Below, one piece after another: positions 18,993 through 27,586 of a DNA stretch of 64,000 nt (its first letter is position 1; every line of letters starts with the position of its first letter). Source of the DNA: Limnohabitans kasalickyi (GTDB taxonomy: Bacteria; Pseudomonadota; Gammaproteobacteria; Burkholderiales; Burkholderiaceae_C); NCBI GenBank assembly GCA_965234325.1, contig OZ248416.1:62001-126000 (forward strand), written 5' to 3'. The notes under the pieces were generated by a model. That model made no database searches. It saw only the letters and a list, made by a program, of their open reading frames with translations, and was not told the DNA's origin. The position numbers and the translations under genes were made by a program.

Positions 18993-19853
18993 TCATGGCG
19001 CGGAGCCTTCAGCACGGGTGAGCAGCGTGTTGTCTTTGCCAAACACAAAGCGAGAAACGACACCCAGCTGGTCGGCCTTTTGTCGCATCTCATCCGTGAA
19101 ATTGCCGAAAGGACCGGCGCTGGTGACGATGGCTTGCGCGCGGCGGTCCAAGTCTGTCTGGCCCGAGCTCTGGAGGATGTCAGTTTTCAGCACATGACCA
19201 TCAGGCGCAATGGTGATGACCATGGTGAGTTCTCCGTAGAGTTTTTGCCCATCGCGCTCGGGGAAGTTGCGTGTGCCACGGTCTTCGATCTTGCGTTTGA
19301 GCGCGTCGTAGTAAGCGGCATAGGCCACTTCGCGCGTCGCGGGACTGACGTAATGCTTGGTCGGGCGGGCGTTTTGTTGCTCGATGCGTTGCTCAATTTC
19401 GGCCAAAAGCTTGAGCATTTGCCGCCGCTTTTGCTCCAGCTCTTCGCGCTCAAGCTGGCTCGTGTTGGGTTGCGGCGGGGGCAGTTGTGCCAGCATGGTT
19501 TTGACTTGAGCCAGCAGCAAGGACTGCTCTTTTTTCAAGTTCGCCACTTGGCGTTGCACGGTGCTCACACCGTCACCTTGGGTGGTTTGGGCAGACATGG
19601 CGAGTGGCGATGCAGCACGGCCTGCTTGGAGCGCGCCACCGCCAGCCAATTGGGTTTGCGCCAAGGCTTGCGCTTTCTCAGGCGGCGCCTCAGATTTGGC
19701 GCTGGTGTTGACCAAAATGACCTCGAGCGTGGTGTTGTCGAACATCCGCTCAAAACGTTCTGGGGAGGCGATGCGCAGTGACAAGACAGCGATGTGCAAA
19801 GTCAAGGAAAGTGCCAAGGCCACCTGTAAGGTGGTCCAACGTGACACGTTCAT
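18993..19853 (-). CDS. TonB-like energy transducer protein
   Basis: A 286-residue protein with a short cytoplasmic end, one membrane helix (about 10-28), a periplasmic region and a C-terminal TonB-type domain. The middle contains a predicted coiled coil (about residues 110-160, rich in Leu, Glu and Gln). The C-terminal part (about 185-275) has the YGELTMVITIAPDGHVLKTDI segment seen in TonB family proteins. TonB proteins transmit proton motive force to outer membrane receptors, but no exbB, exbD or receptor gene is nearby, so its partners are unknown. The Pro-rich spacer of classical TonB is nearly absent. The start at 19853 follows the last residues read from the ribonuclease side. Confidence 0.8.
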   Translation of the reverse strand: MNVSRWTTLQVALALSLTLHIAVLSLRIASPERFERMFDNTTLEVILVNTSAKSEAPPEKAQALAQTQLAGGGALQAGRAASPLAMSAQTTQGDGVSTVQRQVANLKKEQSLLLAQVKTMLAQLPPPQPNTSQLEREELEQKRRQMLKLLAEIEQRIEQQNARPTKHYVSPATREVAYAAYYDALKRKIEDRGTRNFPERDGQKLYGELTMVITIAPDGHVLKTDILQSSGQTDLDRRAQAIVTSAGPFGNFTDEMRQKADQLGVVSRFVFGKDNTLLTRAEGSAP

Positions 19854-19870
19854 TGACAAAGCTGCGTGGT

Positions 19871-21937
19871 TCACGAGCCCGATCCTTCCGTGATGGGGGC
19901 CTCGTTGACGTCGACGGCAATGGCGATGGGACCGGCGGCGTTGTCGTCGTCCTCTTCGGGGGCTTCGCTGGCATCGGTGCCCATGGGATCGTCTGCTTCG
20001 AGCACGTTCAAGAGATGGCCGGTGATGTCGAGCGTGATGTCGTCCATGTCGCTCAAGCGCACTTGTAGGCGCGCGCCGCGGGGTGCGTCGCCCGCGCTCA
20101 TGACGGGGAACACCAAGGGCAGGGTGTCGGCACGCGCCATGGGCGGGTGACCTGGGAAGGTCTTGAACACCGTGGCGGTGAGCTCGGTGATGTTGTTTTG
20201 CTTCAAGTACTGCAAGGTCCAAAAGCGTTCCATGCCACTTTGGTAGCCGTTGTAGGCGCTGTAAGCGCCATCAAACGCCGAGATGATGGAGAACAATTCG
20301 GCATCTTTGGGTTTGAACGGCGCGGCCAAGGCGGCGGTGCTGCCGTGCTTGGCGCAGGCAATGATTTGCCATTGGTTGACCAAGTCGGTGTAGCGGCGCA
20401 GGGGCGAGGTGCTCCATGCGTAGCTGGGCACACCAATGCCGGCGTGCGGCAACGCTTTGGTGCCCATGCGCACTTTGACGCCGGGCAGCAAACTGGCTTG
20501 GCTGCGGTAAATGCCGGGCACGCCGAGCTCGGCCATCCAGTTGCCCCACGTGCTGTTGGCCAAAATCATGGCCTCGGCCACCATCAGGTCTAGGGGCGCG
20601 CCGCGTTGGCGTGTGGAAATTTGTACTTGCTCGAAACCTTGGGGCTCTGCGCCTTCGTTGCCGACCAAACGGAAGTTGTAGTCGGGACGGTTGAAGGTTT
20701 CGGGCTTGCCGCGCACCACTTCGCGTTGCGCTTTGAGGTGTTGGGCCAAGCGGAACAAGAAGGCGAGTTGTGCGCGTGGCATGGCGGGCTCTTGCACATC
20801 CGCGCTGTGGCTGAAGCCGCTGTCTTTGAGCCAAGTTTCGGTGACGATGGCATCCAGCTGGTCGTGGCGCAAATTGGCGGCAATGGCCACGCGCTCCACA
20901 CGGGTCGTCGTGCTTTGCTGGGCCAGTGTGGCTTCGTCAAAGGTGATGTACAGCGACACGGCAGGGCAGTCACGCCCTTCTTGCAGCGTGTAGGTTTGCA
21001 CCACCTCGTCGGGCAACATGGTGATTTTGTAGCCCGGCATGTAGACGGTGGACAAGCGGTTGCGGCCCAGTTGGTCGATGGGGCTGCCAGGCTTCAAAGC
21101 CAGCGCAGGGGCGGCAATGTGGATGCCCAGCGTGACCGTACCTGTGCCCAAACCTTGGACCGACAAGGCATCGTCAATCTCGGTGGTCTGCGAGTCGTCG
21201 ATGGAGTACGCCTGCGCCGTGGACAGCGGCAACTCGTCGGCAATGGCGGGCGCCTGCAGGGCTGGAAAGCCCGTGCCTTTGGGGAAGTTGTCAAACAAGA
21301 AACGCTGCCAATGGAACTGGTACGCCGAGGTGATGGCACCCGCGCGTTGCAGCAAGGCCAAGGGCGCAGTCTGGGTGGCGCGGGCAGCGTCGACCACGGC
21401 TTTGTATTCGGGCGCGTTCTTGTCGGGCCTGAACAAAATTTTGTAGAGCTGGGATTGAATGGGCGCGGGGCAAGTGCCTTGCGCCAGTTCTGCGGCCCAG
21501 GCTTCAATTTGCGCCTGAAGTTGTTTCTTCTTTTCGATGCCGGCCAAGGCTTGCTGAATCACGTCAACCGAAGCCTTTTTGAAGCGGCCTTTGCCAGCTC
21601 GGCGGAAATAGTGGGGGGCGTCGAACAAGCGCAGCAAGGCGGCGGTTTGCTCGGTCAGCGTGGCTTGTGCGCTGAAGTACTCGCGGGCCAAGTCTGCAAA
21701 GCCAAACTCGTCTTCGGGGGCGAATTCCCAAGCGAGGTCCAGCTCAATGGTGGCGCTCACGGATTGGGCTTCGCGCATCAAGTCGGCGGGGGAGGGCTTG
21801 TCAAACTTGATCAGGATATGGGCGGCTTTGACCTTGACCCGTTTGCCGGATTCCAGCTCGATTTGGGCCGAGCTTTCAGCTTCGGAGAGGATGCGGCCCG
21901 TCTGGAATTTACCAGCGTCTTCAAACAATGCGTACAT
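19871..21937 (-). CDS. RNase II/RNB-family exoribonuclease
   Basis: A 688-residue protein with a central RNB catalytic domain (about residues 240-570). The acidic cluster SIDDSQTTEIDDALS supplies the metal-binding aspartates of this 3'-to-5' hydrolytic exoribonuclease family. The N-terminal part has a small beta domain and a helical region. The C-terminal 90 residues (LQVRLSDMDDITLDI) resemble a degenerate S1-type RNA-binding domain, ending in an acidic tail. It is shorter than typical RNase R, so I leave it unnamed. The ATG at 21937 begins MYALFEDAGKFQTG; residues upstream come from the non-coding gap and the neighbouring gene. Confidence 0.9.
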   Translation of the reverse strand: MYALFEDAGKFQTGRILSEAESSAQIELESGKRVKVKAAHILIKFDKPSPADLMREAQSVSATIELDLAWEFAPEDEFGFADLAREYFSAQATLTEQTAALLRLFDAPHYFRRAGKGRFKKASVDVIQQALAGIEKKKQLQAQIEAWAAELAQGTCPAPIQSQLYKILFRPDKNAPEYKAVVDAARATQTAPLALLQRAGAITSAYQFHWQRFLFDNFPKGTGFPALQAPAIADELPLSTAQAYSIDDSQTTEIDDALSVQGLGTGTVTLGIHIAAPALALKPGSPIDQLGRNRLSTVYMPGYKITMLPDEVVQTYTLQEGRDCPAVSLYITFDEATLAQQSTTTRVERVAIAANLRHDQLDAIVTETWLKDSGFSHSADVQEPAMPRAQLAFLFRLAQHLKAQREVVRGKPETFNRPDYNFRLVGNEGAEPQGFEQVQISTRQRGAPLDLMVAEAMILANSTWGNWMAELGVPGIYRSQASLLPGVKVRMGTKALPHAGIGVPSYAWSTSPLRRYTDLVNQWQIIACAKHGSTAALAAPFKPKDAELFSIISAFDGAYSAYNGYQSGMERFWTLQYLKQNNITELTATVFKTFPGHPPMARADTLPLVFPVMSAGDAPRGARLQVRLSDMDDITLDITGHLLNVLEADDPMGTDASEAPEEDDDNAAGPIAIAVDVNEAPITEGSGS

Positions 21938-21990
21938 GGGTGCAATTGTCCCATGATCGCCTTGGCGGTTCTTGGCTGATTCTTTGTCAG

Positions 21991-22617
21991 TTAAGCCAAA
22001 TCTAAAAACGCCAGCACCCGGGGAAGGTGCGTGTCGAAGTCGCTCAGGGCGTGGTCGCCTCCCTCTATCAGTACGTGTTGTGCGAGCGGGTAGCGCGCGG
22101 CCATTTCGCGCCAATCCAGCACTTCGTCGCCTTTTGCCATTAAGGCCAGCAGCTGACCTTGGCCGGGCTGGAAGGCAGGGCTGTCCAGCGCTCGCAACTC
22201 GTCCACAAACTCTGGCGCAAAGTAAAACCGTTCGTCGGGGTTATGCCACGCGGTTTGCTCGCCGATGTACTTGGCCAAATCGCGGGCGGGAAAGACGGCG
22301 GGATTGATCAACACCGCTTTGCAGCCGCGCTGTGCGGCCGCCCACGTGGCGTAAAAACCGCCCAAGGACGAGCCCATCACCGCCATGGTTTGCGCGGGCC
22401 AGTTGGCGGTGCCCTGTGCGATCAAGGCTGCGGCGGCTTGGGGTGAGGGTGGCAGTTGCGGGCACAACCAAACAACCGACGGATACCGCTCGGCCATCAG
22501 CGCCGCCATCTGGCGCGCCTTGGTGGACTGTGGCGAAGAGCGAAAGCCGTGCAAATACAGCAGATGGGTCACGGCGGTGGATGGCTTGGTGCTGAGGGGC
22601 GAAGAATCTTGGGGCAT
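21991..22617 (-). CDS. YqiA/YcfP-type alpha/beta hydrolase (esterase)
   Basis: A 208-residue small alpha/beta hydrolase. The oxyanion segment LLYLHGFRSSPQSTKA, the nucleophile elbow GSSLGGFYATWAA, a late Asp (GDEVLDW) and the catalytic His (GGDHALSDF) are all visible. YqiA-family members have esterase activity on short acyl esters; the natural substrate is unknown. The start at 22617 gives an N terminus close to the fold. It shares a 45-base divergent gap with rodA and ends 53 bases before the ribonuclease start. Confidence 0.88.
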   Translation of the reverse strand: MPQDSSPLSTKPSTAVTHLLYLHGFRSSPQSTKARQMAALMAERYPSVVWLCPQLPPSPQAAAALIAQGTANWPAQTMAVMGSSLGGFYATWAAAQRGCKAVLINPAVFPARDLAKYIGEQTAWHNPDERFYFAPEFVDELRALDSPAFQPGQGQLLALMAKGDEVLDWREMAARYPLAQHVLIEGGDHALSDFDTHLPRVLAFLDLA

Positions 22618-22662
22618 GGCTGAAATATTAGCAGTCGCTGTGTAAAAGGGATAATCCAGCTC

Positions 22663-23817
22663 ATGCCCACCGTGATTCATAAACCCAGTCCGTTTCAACG
22701 TTTGATGCCCCTGCTGCGGGGTTTTGACGGTCCTCTGGCGTTTGGCGTGTTTTTGTTGGCCTGTGCGGGCATGTTGACCATGTATTCGTCAGGCTTTGCC
22801 AACGGCTCGCGTTTTTTTGACCACGGTCGCAACATGTTGATCGCAGGTTTCATCATGTTTGTTGTGGCGCAAATTCCGCCGCAACGTTTGATGGCGTTTG
22901 CGGTGCCGCTCTATACCGTGGGCGTGGCTTTGTTGGTGGCAGTGGCCTTGTTTGGCTTGACCAAAAAAGGGGCACGTCGCTGGCTGAATGTGGGGGTGGT
23001 GATCCAGCCCAGTGAAATCATGAAAATCGCCATGCCTTTGATGTTGGCGTGGTGGTTCCAAAAGCGCGAGGGCCAGTTGCGGCCACTTGACTTTTTGGCA
23101 GCGGGCCTTTTGCTGCTGGTGCCGGTGGGGCTGATCGTGCGTCAGCCCGATTTGGGCACCGCTATTTTGGTGCTCTCGGCAGGTTTGGCAGTGATCTTCT
23201 TTGCAGGTTTGAGTTGGTTTTTGATCGTGCCACCCATCGTGTTGGGTTTGATTGGCGTTGCCATGGTGGTGATTTTTGAGCCTACCTTGTGTGCTGATGG
23301 TTTTCGCTGGCCCATCCTGCACGACTACCAGCAGCAGCGCATCTGTACCTTGCTGGATCCGTCGCGCGACCCGTTGGGCAAAGGTTTTCACATCATCCAA
23401 GGCATGATTGCCATTGGCTCGGGTGGCTTTTGGGGCAAGGGCTTCATGCAAGGCACACAAACCCACCTCGACTTCATCCCCGAACGCACCACCGACTTTG
23501 TGTTTGCAGCGTTTGGCGAAGAGTTTGGTTTGTTGGGCAATTTGCTGCTGATCTCGGGCTTTATCTTCTTGGTGTTTCGAGGTCTGGCGATTGCCGTGGA
23601 AGGCCCCACGCTGTTCACGCGCCTTTTGGCGGGCAGCATTACCTTGAGTTTTTTCATTTACGCCTTTGTCAACATGGGCATGGTCAGTGGCATCTTGCCC
23701 GTGGTCGGTGTGCCTTTGCCCTTTATCAGCTACGGCGGTACCGCGATGGTCACGCTTGGTCTGGGGCTGGGCATATTGATGTCCGTGGCCAAAGCCAAAC
23801 AGTTGGTGCAGTCTTGA
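22663..23817 (+). CDS. rodA: Rod-shape SEDS peptidoglycan glycosyltransferase RodA
   Basis: A 384-residue SEDS polytopic membrane protein, ten helices, no long N-terminal tail. It polymerises lipid II during lateral wall growth with PBP2 and MreBCD. Family features include GARRWLNVGVVIQPSE, the FIPERTTDFVFAAFGEEFG loop and the LPFISYGGTAM end. It is told apart from FtsW (8347) by its shorter N terminus and by location outside the dcw cluster. mrdA and mreBCD, common partners upstream, are absent here; the divergent neighbour is an esterase. Confidence 0.92.
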   Translation: MPTVIHKPSPFQRLMPLLRGFDGPLAFGVFLLACAGMLTMYSSGFANGSRFFDHGRNMLIAGFIMFVVAQIPPQRLMAFAVPLYTVGVALLVAVALFGLTKKGARRWLNVGVVIQPSEIMKIAMPLMLAWWFQKREGQLRPLDFLAAGLLLLVPVGLIVRQPDLGTAILVLSAGLAVIFFAGLSWFLIVPPIVLGLIGVAMVVIFEPTLCADGFRWPILHDYQQQRICTLLDPSRDPLGKGFHIIQGMIAIGSGGFWGKGFMQGTQTHLDFIPERTTDFVFAAFGEEFGLLGNLLLISGFIFLVFRGLAIAVEGPTLFTRLLAGSITLSFFIYAFVNMGMVSGILPVVGVPLPFISYGGTAMVTLGLGLGILMSVAKAKQLVQS

Positions 23818-23818
23818 T

Positions 23819-24685
23819 ATGACACACGTTGTTGGTGTGATCGGTGTTGGCAATATGGGGGCTGGGATGGCCCGAAATTTGTTAGTGTATGGCTACAGCG
23901 TGCATGTGCATGACATCGATCCCACACAGACACAACAGATGCGCGATGCGGGGGGTGTGGTGCACGACAGCCCCTATGCCCTGGCGCATGCGGCGACGTT
24001 GATCATCATCGCCGTGGTCGATTCGGATCAAGTCCTTCAAGTGATGTTGAGCTTGAGCGAAGCCTTGACCTCAGAGCACACCGTCATGTTGTGCCCCACC
24101 ATTTCACCCCATGACGTGGTGCAATTTGCGCAACGTATTCAAGCTACGGGGGCATCTGTCATTGATGCGCCTATGTCAGGCGGCCCAGCGAGGGCGCAAG
24201 CTGGCACGATGAGTTTGATGGTGGCTTGCGAGGCCGCCGTTTTTGCCAAGCACGCCCAAGTATTGAATGTCTTGTCGAACAAGATTTTCCGTATCAGCGA
24301 AATCCCCGGGGATGGCGCAAAAACCAAATTGGTCAACAACCTATTAGCGGGCATCAATTTGGTAGGTGCGGCTGAGGTGTTGGTGTTGGCCGAGCGCATG
24401 GGTTTGTCCGCCCACACCACCTTGGACGTGATGGCGCAATCGAGCGCGCAAAGCTGGATTGGCAGTGACCGCATGGCCCGCGCTTTGGTGGATGACTTGG
24501 CACCACGCGCTCACATGACGCTGTTGACCAAAGACACACGGTTGGCATGCGACGCAGCCGCCACGGTGAATTGCGAGGCGCCTTTGGGTCAACTGGCCGC
24601 GCAGGTTTTTGCCAAAGCGTGTGAGGCGGGATTGGCTGATTTGGACGATGCGGCCTTGCTGCAGTTCCTGAGACGCATGAATTAG
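23819..24685 (+). CDS. 3-hydroxyisobutyrate dehydrogenase-family NAD(P)-dependent oxidoreductase
   Basis: A 288-residue beta-hydroxyacid dehydrogenase. It has an N-terminal Rossmann domain with VIGVGNMGAGMARNLL, the substrate-binding segment APMSGGPARAQAGTMSLMV, and the catalytic lysine region GAKTKLVNNLLAG, followed by an all-helical C domain. The family oxidises or reduces beta-hydroxy acids such as 3-hydroxyisobutyrate, tartronate semialdehyde or related compounds; nothing here fixes the substrate. It starts one base after the rodA stop, so it probably shares its transcript, though no functional link is obvious. Confidence 0.88.
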   Translation: MTHVVGVIGVGNMGAGMARNLLVYGYSVHVHDIDPTQTQQMRDAGGVVHDSPYALAHAATLIIIAVVDSDQVLQVMLSLSEALTSEHTVMLCPTISPHDVVQFAQRIQATGASVIDAPMSGGPARAQAGTMSLMVACEAAVFAKHAQVLNVLSNKIFRISEIPGDGAKTKLVNNLLAGINLVGAAEVLVLAERMGLSAHTTLDVMAQSSAQSWIGSDRMARALVDDLAPRAHMTLLTKDTRLACDAAATVNCEAPLGQLAAQVFAKACEAGLADLDDAALLQFLRRMN

Positions 24686-24738
24686 GTCAATTCCTGCATC
24701 ACTGCAGGATGTATTGGTGCGCTCCTACAATCACACCC

Positions 24739-26199
24739 ATGATTTCACGCGAACCCACCCTTGAGCGATTGGCCATTGCCCGTCAACTGTTGTTAGAGCC
24801 TTTTGGTTTGGACGAGACGCACTTGGCCCGTACTTTGGCCGAAATCAAGGCCCACCAAGTGGACGAAGCCGATTTGTACTTTCAATACACGCGTTCCGAA
24901 GGTTGGAGTCTGGAAGAGGGCATTGTGAAAACCGGCTCGTTCAGCATTGACCAAGGTGTGGGTGTTCGTGCCGTGAGTGGCGAAAAAACCGCGTTTGCTT
25001 ATTCAGACGACATCTCAGAAGCCTCGTTGCTCGACGCGGCCCGCACAGTGCGCACCATCGGCGCTGCCTCGAAAGGCGGACGCGTCAAAGTGCCTTCGCG
25101 CAAAGTGGCAGCTAGCCGTTCTTTGTACCGTGACCTCGACCCAATTGCCTCACTCGACAGCACCGAAAAAGTGGCCTTGCTCGGCCGTGTGGAGCAAATG
25201 GCACGCGCCAAAGACCCGCGCATCATTCAAGTGATGGCCGGTTTGGCCAGTGAGTATGACGTGGTGATGGTGGTGCGCGCTGACGGCACGCTGGCTGCCG
25301 ATGTGCGACCTTTGGTGCGTCTCAGTGTGTCTGTGATTGCTGAACAAAACGGCCGTCGCGAGTCGGGTTCAGGTGGCGGTGGCGGGCGTTTTGGCTTGAC
25401 ACATTTTGATGATGCGCTGGTGCAAAGCTATGTGGACGAAGCTGTGAAATGTGCGTTGACCAACTTGGAAGCACGCCCCGCACCGGCCGGTGAAATGAGC
25501 GTGGTGTTGGGCCCTGGCTGGCCGGGCATCTTGTTGCACGAAGCGATTGGCCACGGTTTGGAAGGTGACTTCAACCGCAAAGGCTCCAGCGCCTTCAGTG
25601 GGCGCATTGGCCAACGCGTCGCCGCCAAAGGCGTGACCGTGCTCGACGATGGCACCTTGCCAGACCGCCGTGGTTCGCTCAACGTGGACGACGAAGGCAA
25701 CGCCAGCCAACGCAATGTGCTGATCGAAGACGGCATCTTGAAGGGTTACATCCAAGACAGCATGAATGCGCGCTTGATGGGGGTAAAACCCACGGGCAAC
25801 GGCCGTCGCGAGAGCTACGCCCATGTGCCGATGCCACGCATGACCAACACCTACATGCTCGGTGGCGATAAGTCACCCGAAGAAATTGTGTCGAGCTTGA
25901 AGAAGGGCTTGTACGCGGTGAACTTTGGTGGCGGTCAAGTCGATATCACCTCAGGCAAGTTTGTGTTTTCGACCTCCCAAGCCTTTTGGGTCGAGAACGG
26001 CAAGATTCAATACCCCGTCAAAGGCGCCACCTTGGTGGGCAACGGCCCCGATGCCTTGACGCGTGTGAGCTTGATTGGTAACGACATGTCGCTGGACACA
26101 GGCGTTGGCACTTGCGGCAAAGAGGGTCAAAGCGTGCCTGTGGGCGTGGGTCAACCCACCTTGCGCATTGATGGCTTGACGGTAGGTGGCACGGCATAA
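24739..26199 (+). CDS. tldD: Metalloprotease TldD
   Basis: A 486-residue member of the TldD/PmbA peptidase U62 family. The zinc motif HEAIGH lies in LLHEAIGHGLEGDFNRKGSS, followed by a C-terminal region ending GQPTLRIDGLTVGGTA. TldD works as a heterodimer with TldE (PmbA), degrading unfolded peptides and maturing some peptides; tldE is not in this window. The ATG at 24739 fits the family N terminus. An in-frame ATG at 24709 adds ten residues from the gap after the preceding gene and has no better ribosome site. Confidence 0.94.
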   Translation: MISREPTLERLAIARQLLLEPFGLDETHLARTLAEIKAHQVDEADLYFQYTRSEGWSLEEGIVKTGSFSIDQGVGVRAVSGEKTAFAYSDDISEASLLDAARTVRTIGAASKGGRVKVPSRKVAASRSLYRDLDPIASLDSTEKVALLGRVEQMARAKDPRIIQVMAGLASEYDVVMVVRADGTLAADVRPLVRLSVSVIAEQNGRRESGSGGGGGRFGLTHFDDALVQSYVDEAVKCALTNLEARPAPAGEMSVVLGPGWPGILLHEAIGHGLEGDFNRKGSSAFSGRIGQRVAAKGVTVLDDGTLPDRRGSLNVDDEGNASQRNVLIEDGILKGYIQDSMNARLMGVKPTGNGRRESYAHVPMPRMTNTYMLGGDKSPEEIVSSLKKGLYAVNFGGGQVDITSGKFVFSTSQAFWVENGKIQYPVKGATLVGNGPDALTRVSLIGNDMSLDTGVGTCGKEGQSVPVGVGQPTLRIDGLTVGGTA

Positions 26200-26269
26200 A
26201 GCGGTGCCAGTCATGCCTCTGCTTGCGAGTAAACCCCAGTGATTTGTCATCAAACTGCCAGATTCCCTG

Positions 26270-26278
26270 TGCTACATT
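26270..26278 (+). promoter_or_regulatory. Candidate extended -10 element for the aroG leader
   Basis: TGCTACATT reads as TG-N-TACATT, an extended -10. No good -35 lies 17 bases upstream; TTGTCA at 26244-26249 would be 23 bases away. Transcription from it would begin at about 26285, right at the leader-peptide ATG, which has no visible Shine-Dalgarno sequence. This would make the leader mRNA nearly leaderless. Confidence 0.3.
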
Positions 26279-26285
26279 TCAATTT

Positions 26286-26354
26286 ATGAGTTCAGCCCGT
26301 TTTTATTTTGCTTACTTTTTTATCTCACGCCCCCACGGCGGTCGAGAGATCTGA
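26286..26354 (+). CDS. Phe/Tyr-rich leader peptide of the aroG attenuator
   Basis: A 22-codon ORF, M-S-S-A-R-F-Y-F-A-Y-F-F-I-S-R-P-H-G-G-R-E-I. Four Phe codons and two Tyr codons fall within residues 6-12. It sits about 105 bases upstream of a DAHP synthase gene, with an antiterminator segment in its own last codons and a terminator 33 bases after its stop. This is the classical layout of ribosome-mediated attenuation, as for pheA and other aromatic leaders in enterics. A ribosome stalled at the Phe/Tyr run would leave the CGGCGGT at 26336-26342 free. No good ribosome site is seen before the ATG. Inferred from sequence pattern only. Confidence 0.72.
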   Translation: MSSARFYFAYFFISRPHGGREI

Positions 26355-26393
26355 ACGTAGCCCAAACGCTCTGAACTCCAAAACCAACCGCCG
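26336..26393 (+). promoter_or_regulatory. Antiterminator pairing of the aroG attenuator
   Basis: CGGCGGT at 26336-26342, inside the last codons of the leader peptide, is exactly complementary to ACCGCCG at 26387-26393, the left arm of the downstream terminator. The two structures are mutually exclusive. A ribosome reaching the leader stop at 26352 would cover the first segment and let the terminator form. One stalled at the Phe/Tyr codons would leave it free to antiterminate. Confidence 0.65.
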
Positions 26394-26415
26394 GACCACC
26401 CGGCGGTTTTTTTTT
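26387..26415 (+). terminator. Rho-independent attenuator terminator upstream of aroG
   Basis: A perfect 8-bp GC-rich stem (ACCGCCGG with CCGGCGGT) around a five-base loop ACCAC, followed by nine consecutive T residues. It lies before aroG on the same strand, 44 bases upstream of the ATG. It therefore regulates aroG rather than ending tldD alone, which stops almost 190 bases earlier. Confidence 0.85.
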
Positions 26416-26458
26416 GCCAAATTTCTAGATCACTTTTTTCAAACTTCAGGACGAGACC

Positions 26459-27568
26459 ATGAAAACGAACACCAGCTATCCAAGCCACGTTGAAAACACC
26501 AGTCAAACCGACGACCAACGTATCAAGGACATCACCGTGCTGCCTCCTCCCGAACATTTGATTCGCTTCTTCCCGATCCAAGACACACCGGTCGAGAAGC
26601 TCATCACGCAGACCCGCAAGACCATCCACCACATCATGAACGGCAAAGACGATCGCCTGTTGGTGGTGATTGGCCCCTGTTCCATCCACGACCCCGCTGC
26701 CGCGATTGACTACGCGCGTCGCTTGCAACCGCTGCGCGAAAAGTACGCCGACACCTTAGAAATCGTGATGCGCGTGTACTTCGAAAAGCCACGCACAACC
26801 GTGGGCTGGAAGGGTTTGATCAACGACCCGTACTTGGACGAGAGCTTTCGCATTGACGAAGGCTTGCGCATTGCACGCCAGTTGCTGATCGAGATCAACC
26901 GCCTTGGCCTGCCCGCAGGCAGCGAGTTCTTGGATGCCATCAGCCCCCAATACATTGGCGACCTGATTGCGTGGGGCGCGATTGGTGCGCGCACGACCGA
27001 GAGCCAAGTGCACCGCGAGTTGGCCTCTGGCATTTCAGCGCCCATCGGTTTCAAGAACGGCACGGACGGCAACATCAAAATCGCGACCGACGCCATCCAA
27101 GCTGCTGCTGGCGCGCACCATTTCTTGTCGATTCATAAAAACGGCCAAGTGGCGATTGTGCAAACCAAGGGCAACAAGGATTGCCACGTGATCTTGCGCG
27201 GCGGCAAAGCGCCTAACTATGACGCCGCCAGCGTGACGGCTGCTTGCGAAGAGTTGGCCAAAGCCAAATTGCCTGCTTCGTTGATGGTGGATTGCAGCCA
27301 CGCCAACAGCAGCAAGCAGCACGAACGTCAACTGGTGGTGGCCAAAGACATTGCCGAACAAATCAGCGGTGGCTCACACCAAGTGTTTGGCGTGATGATT
27401 GAAAGCCACATTTTGGGTGGCGCTCAAAAGTTCACGCCTGGTAAAGACGATGTGTCGAAGCTGGAATACGGCAAGAGCATCACCGATGCGTGTTTGGATT
27501 GGGACGATTCGGTCGCTTCGTTGGACGTTTTATCTGAAGCTGTGGCGGCGCGTCGCCAGCGTTCTTAA
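26459..27568 (+). CDS. aroG: 3-deoxy-7-phosphoheptulonate synthase (DAHP synthase, class I)
   Basis: A 369-residue class I (AroF/G/H type) DAHP synthase. It condenses phosphoenolpyruvate and erythrose 4-phosphate in the first step of the shikimate pathway. Family segments include VVIGPCSIHDPAAAIDYA, YFEKPRTTVGWKGLINDP, the DCSHANSSKQ metal-binding stretch, and GVMIESHILGGAQ. The length matches the feedback-inhibited enzymes; whether Phe or Tyr inhibits it cannot be told by eye, so the symbol stands for the family. Expression is probably controlled by the Phe/Tyr leader attenuator just upstream. It is convergent with mpl, 18 bases away. Confidence 0.93.
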   Translation: MKTNTSYPSHVENTSQTDDQRIKDITVLPPPEHLIRFFPIQDTPVEKLITQTRKTIHHIMNGKDDRLLVVIGPCSIHDPAAAIDYARRLQPLREKYADTLEIVMRVYFEKPRTTVGWKGLINDPYLDESFRIDEGLRIARQLLIEINRLGLPAGSEFLDAISPQYIGDLIAWGAIGARTTESQVHRELASGISAPIGFKNGTDGNIKIATDAIQAAAGAHHFLSIHKNGQVAIVQTKGNKDCHVILRGGKAPNYDAASVTAACEELAKAKLPASLMVDCSHANSSKQHERQLVVAKDIAEQISGGSHQVFGVMIESHILGGAQKFTPGKDDVSKLEYGKSITDACLDWDDSVASLDVLSEAVAARRQRS

Positions 27569-27586
27569 CGCGACGCGCGTGTGGGA

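Noticed and set aside
20606..21979. A 457-codon plus-strand frame opposite the RNB ribonuclease
   Set aside because: Composition is that of an antisense shadow (Gly/Val/His-rich), and it overlaps the full ribonuclease domain.
26308..26493. 61-codon plus-strand ORF spanning the aroG attenuator and start
   Set aside because: It crosses the terminator and overlaps aroG in another frame; the 22-codon leader in a different frame explains the region better.
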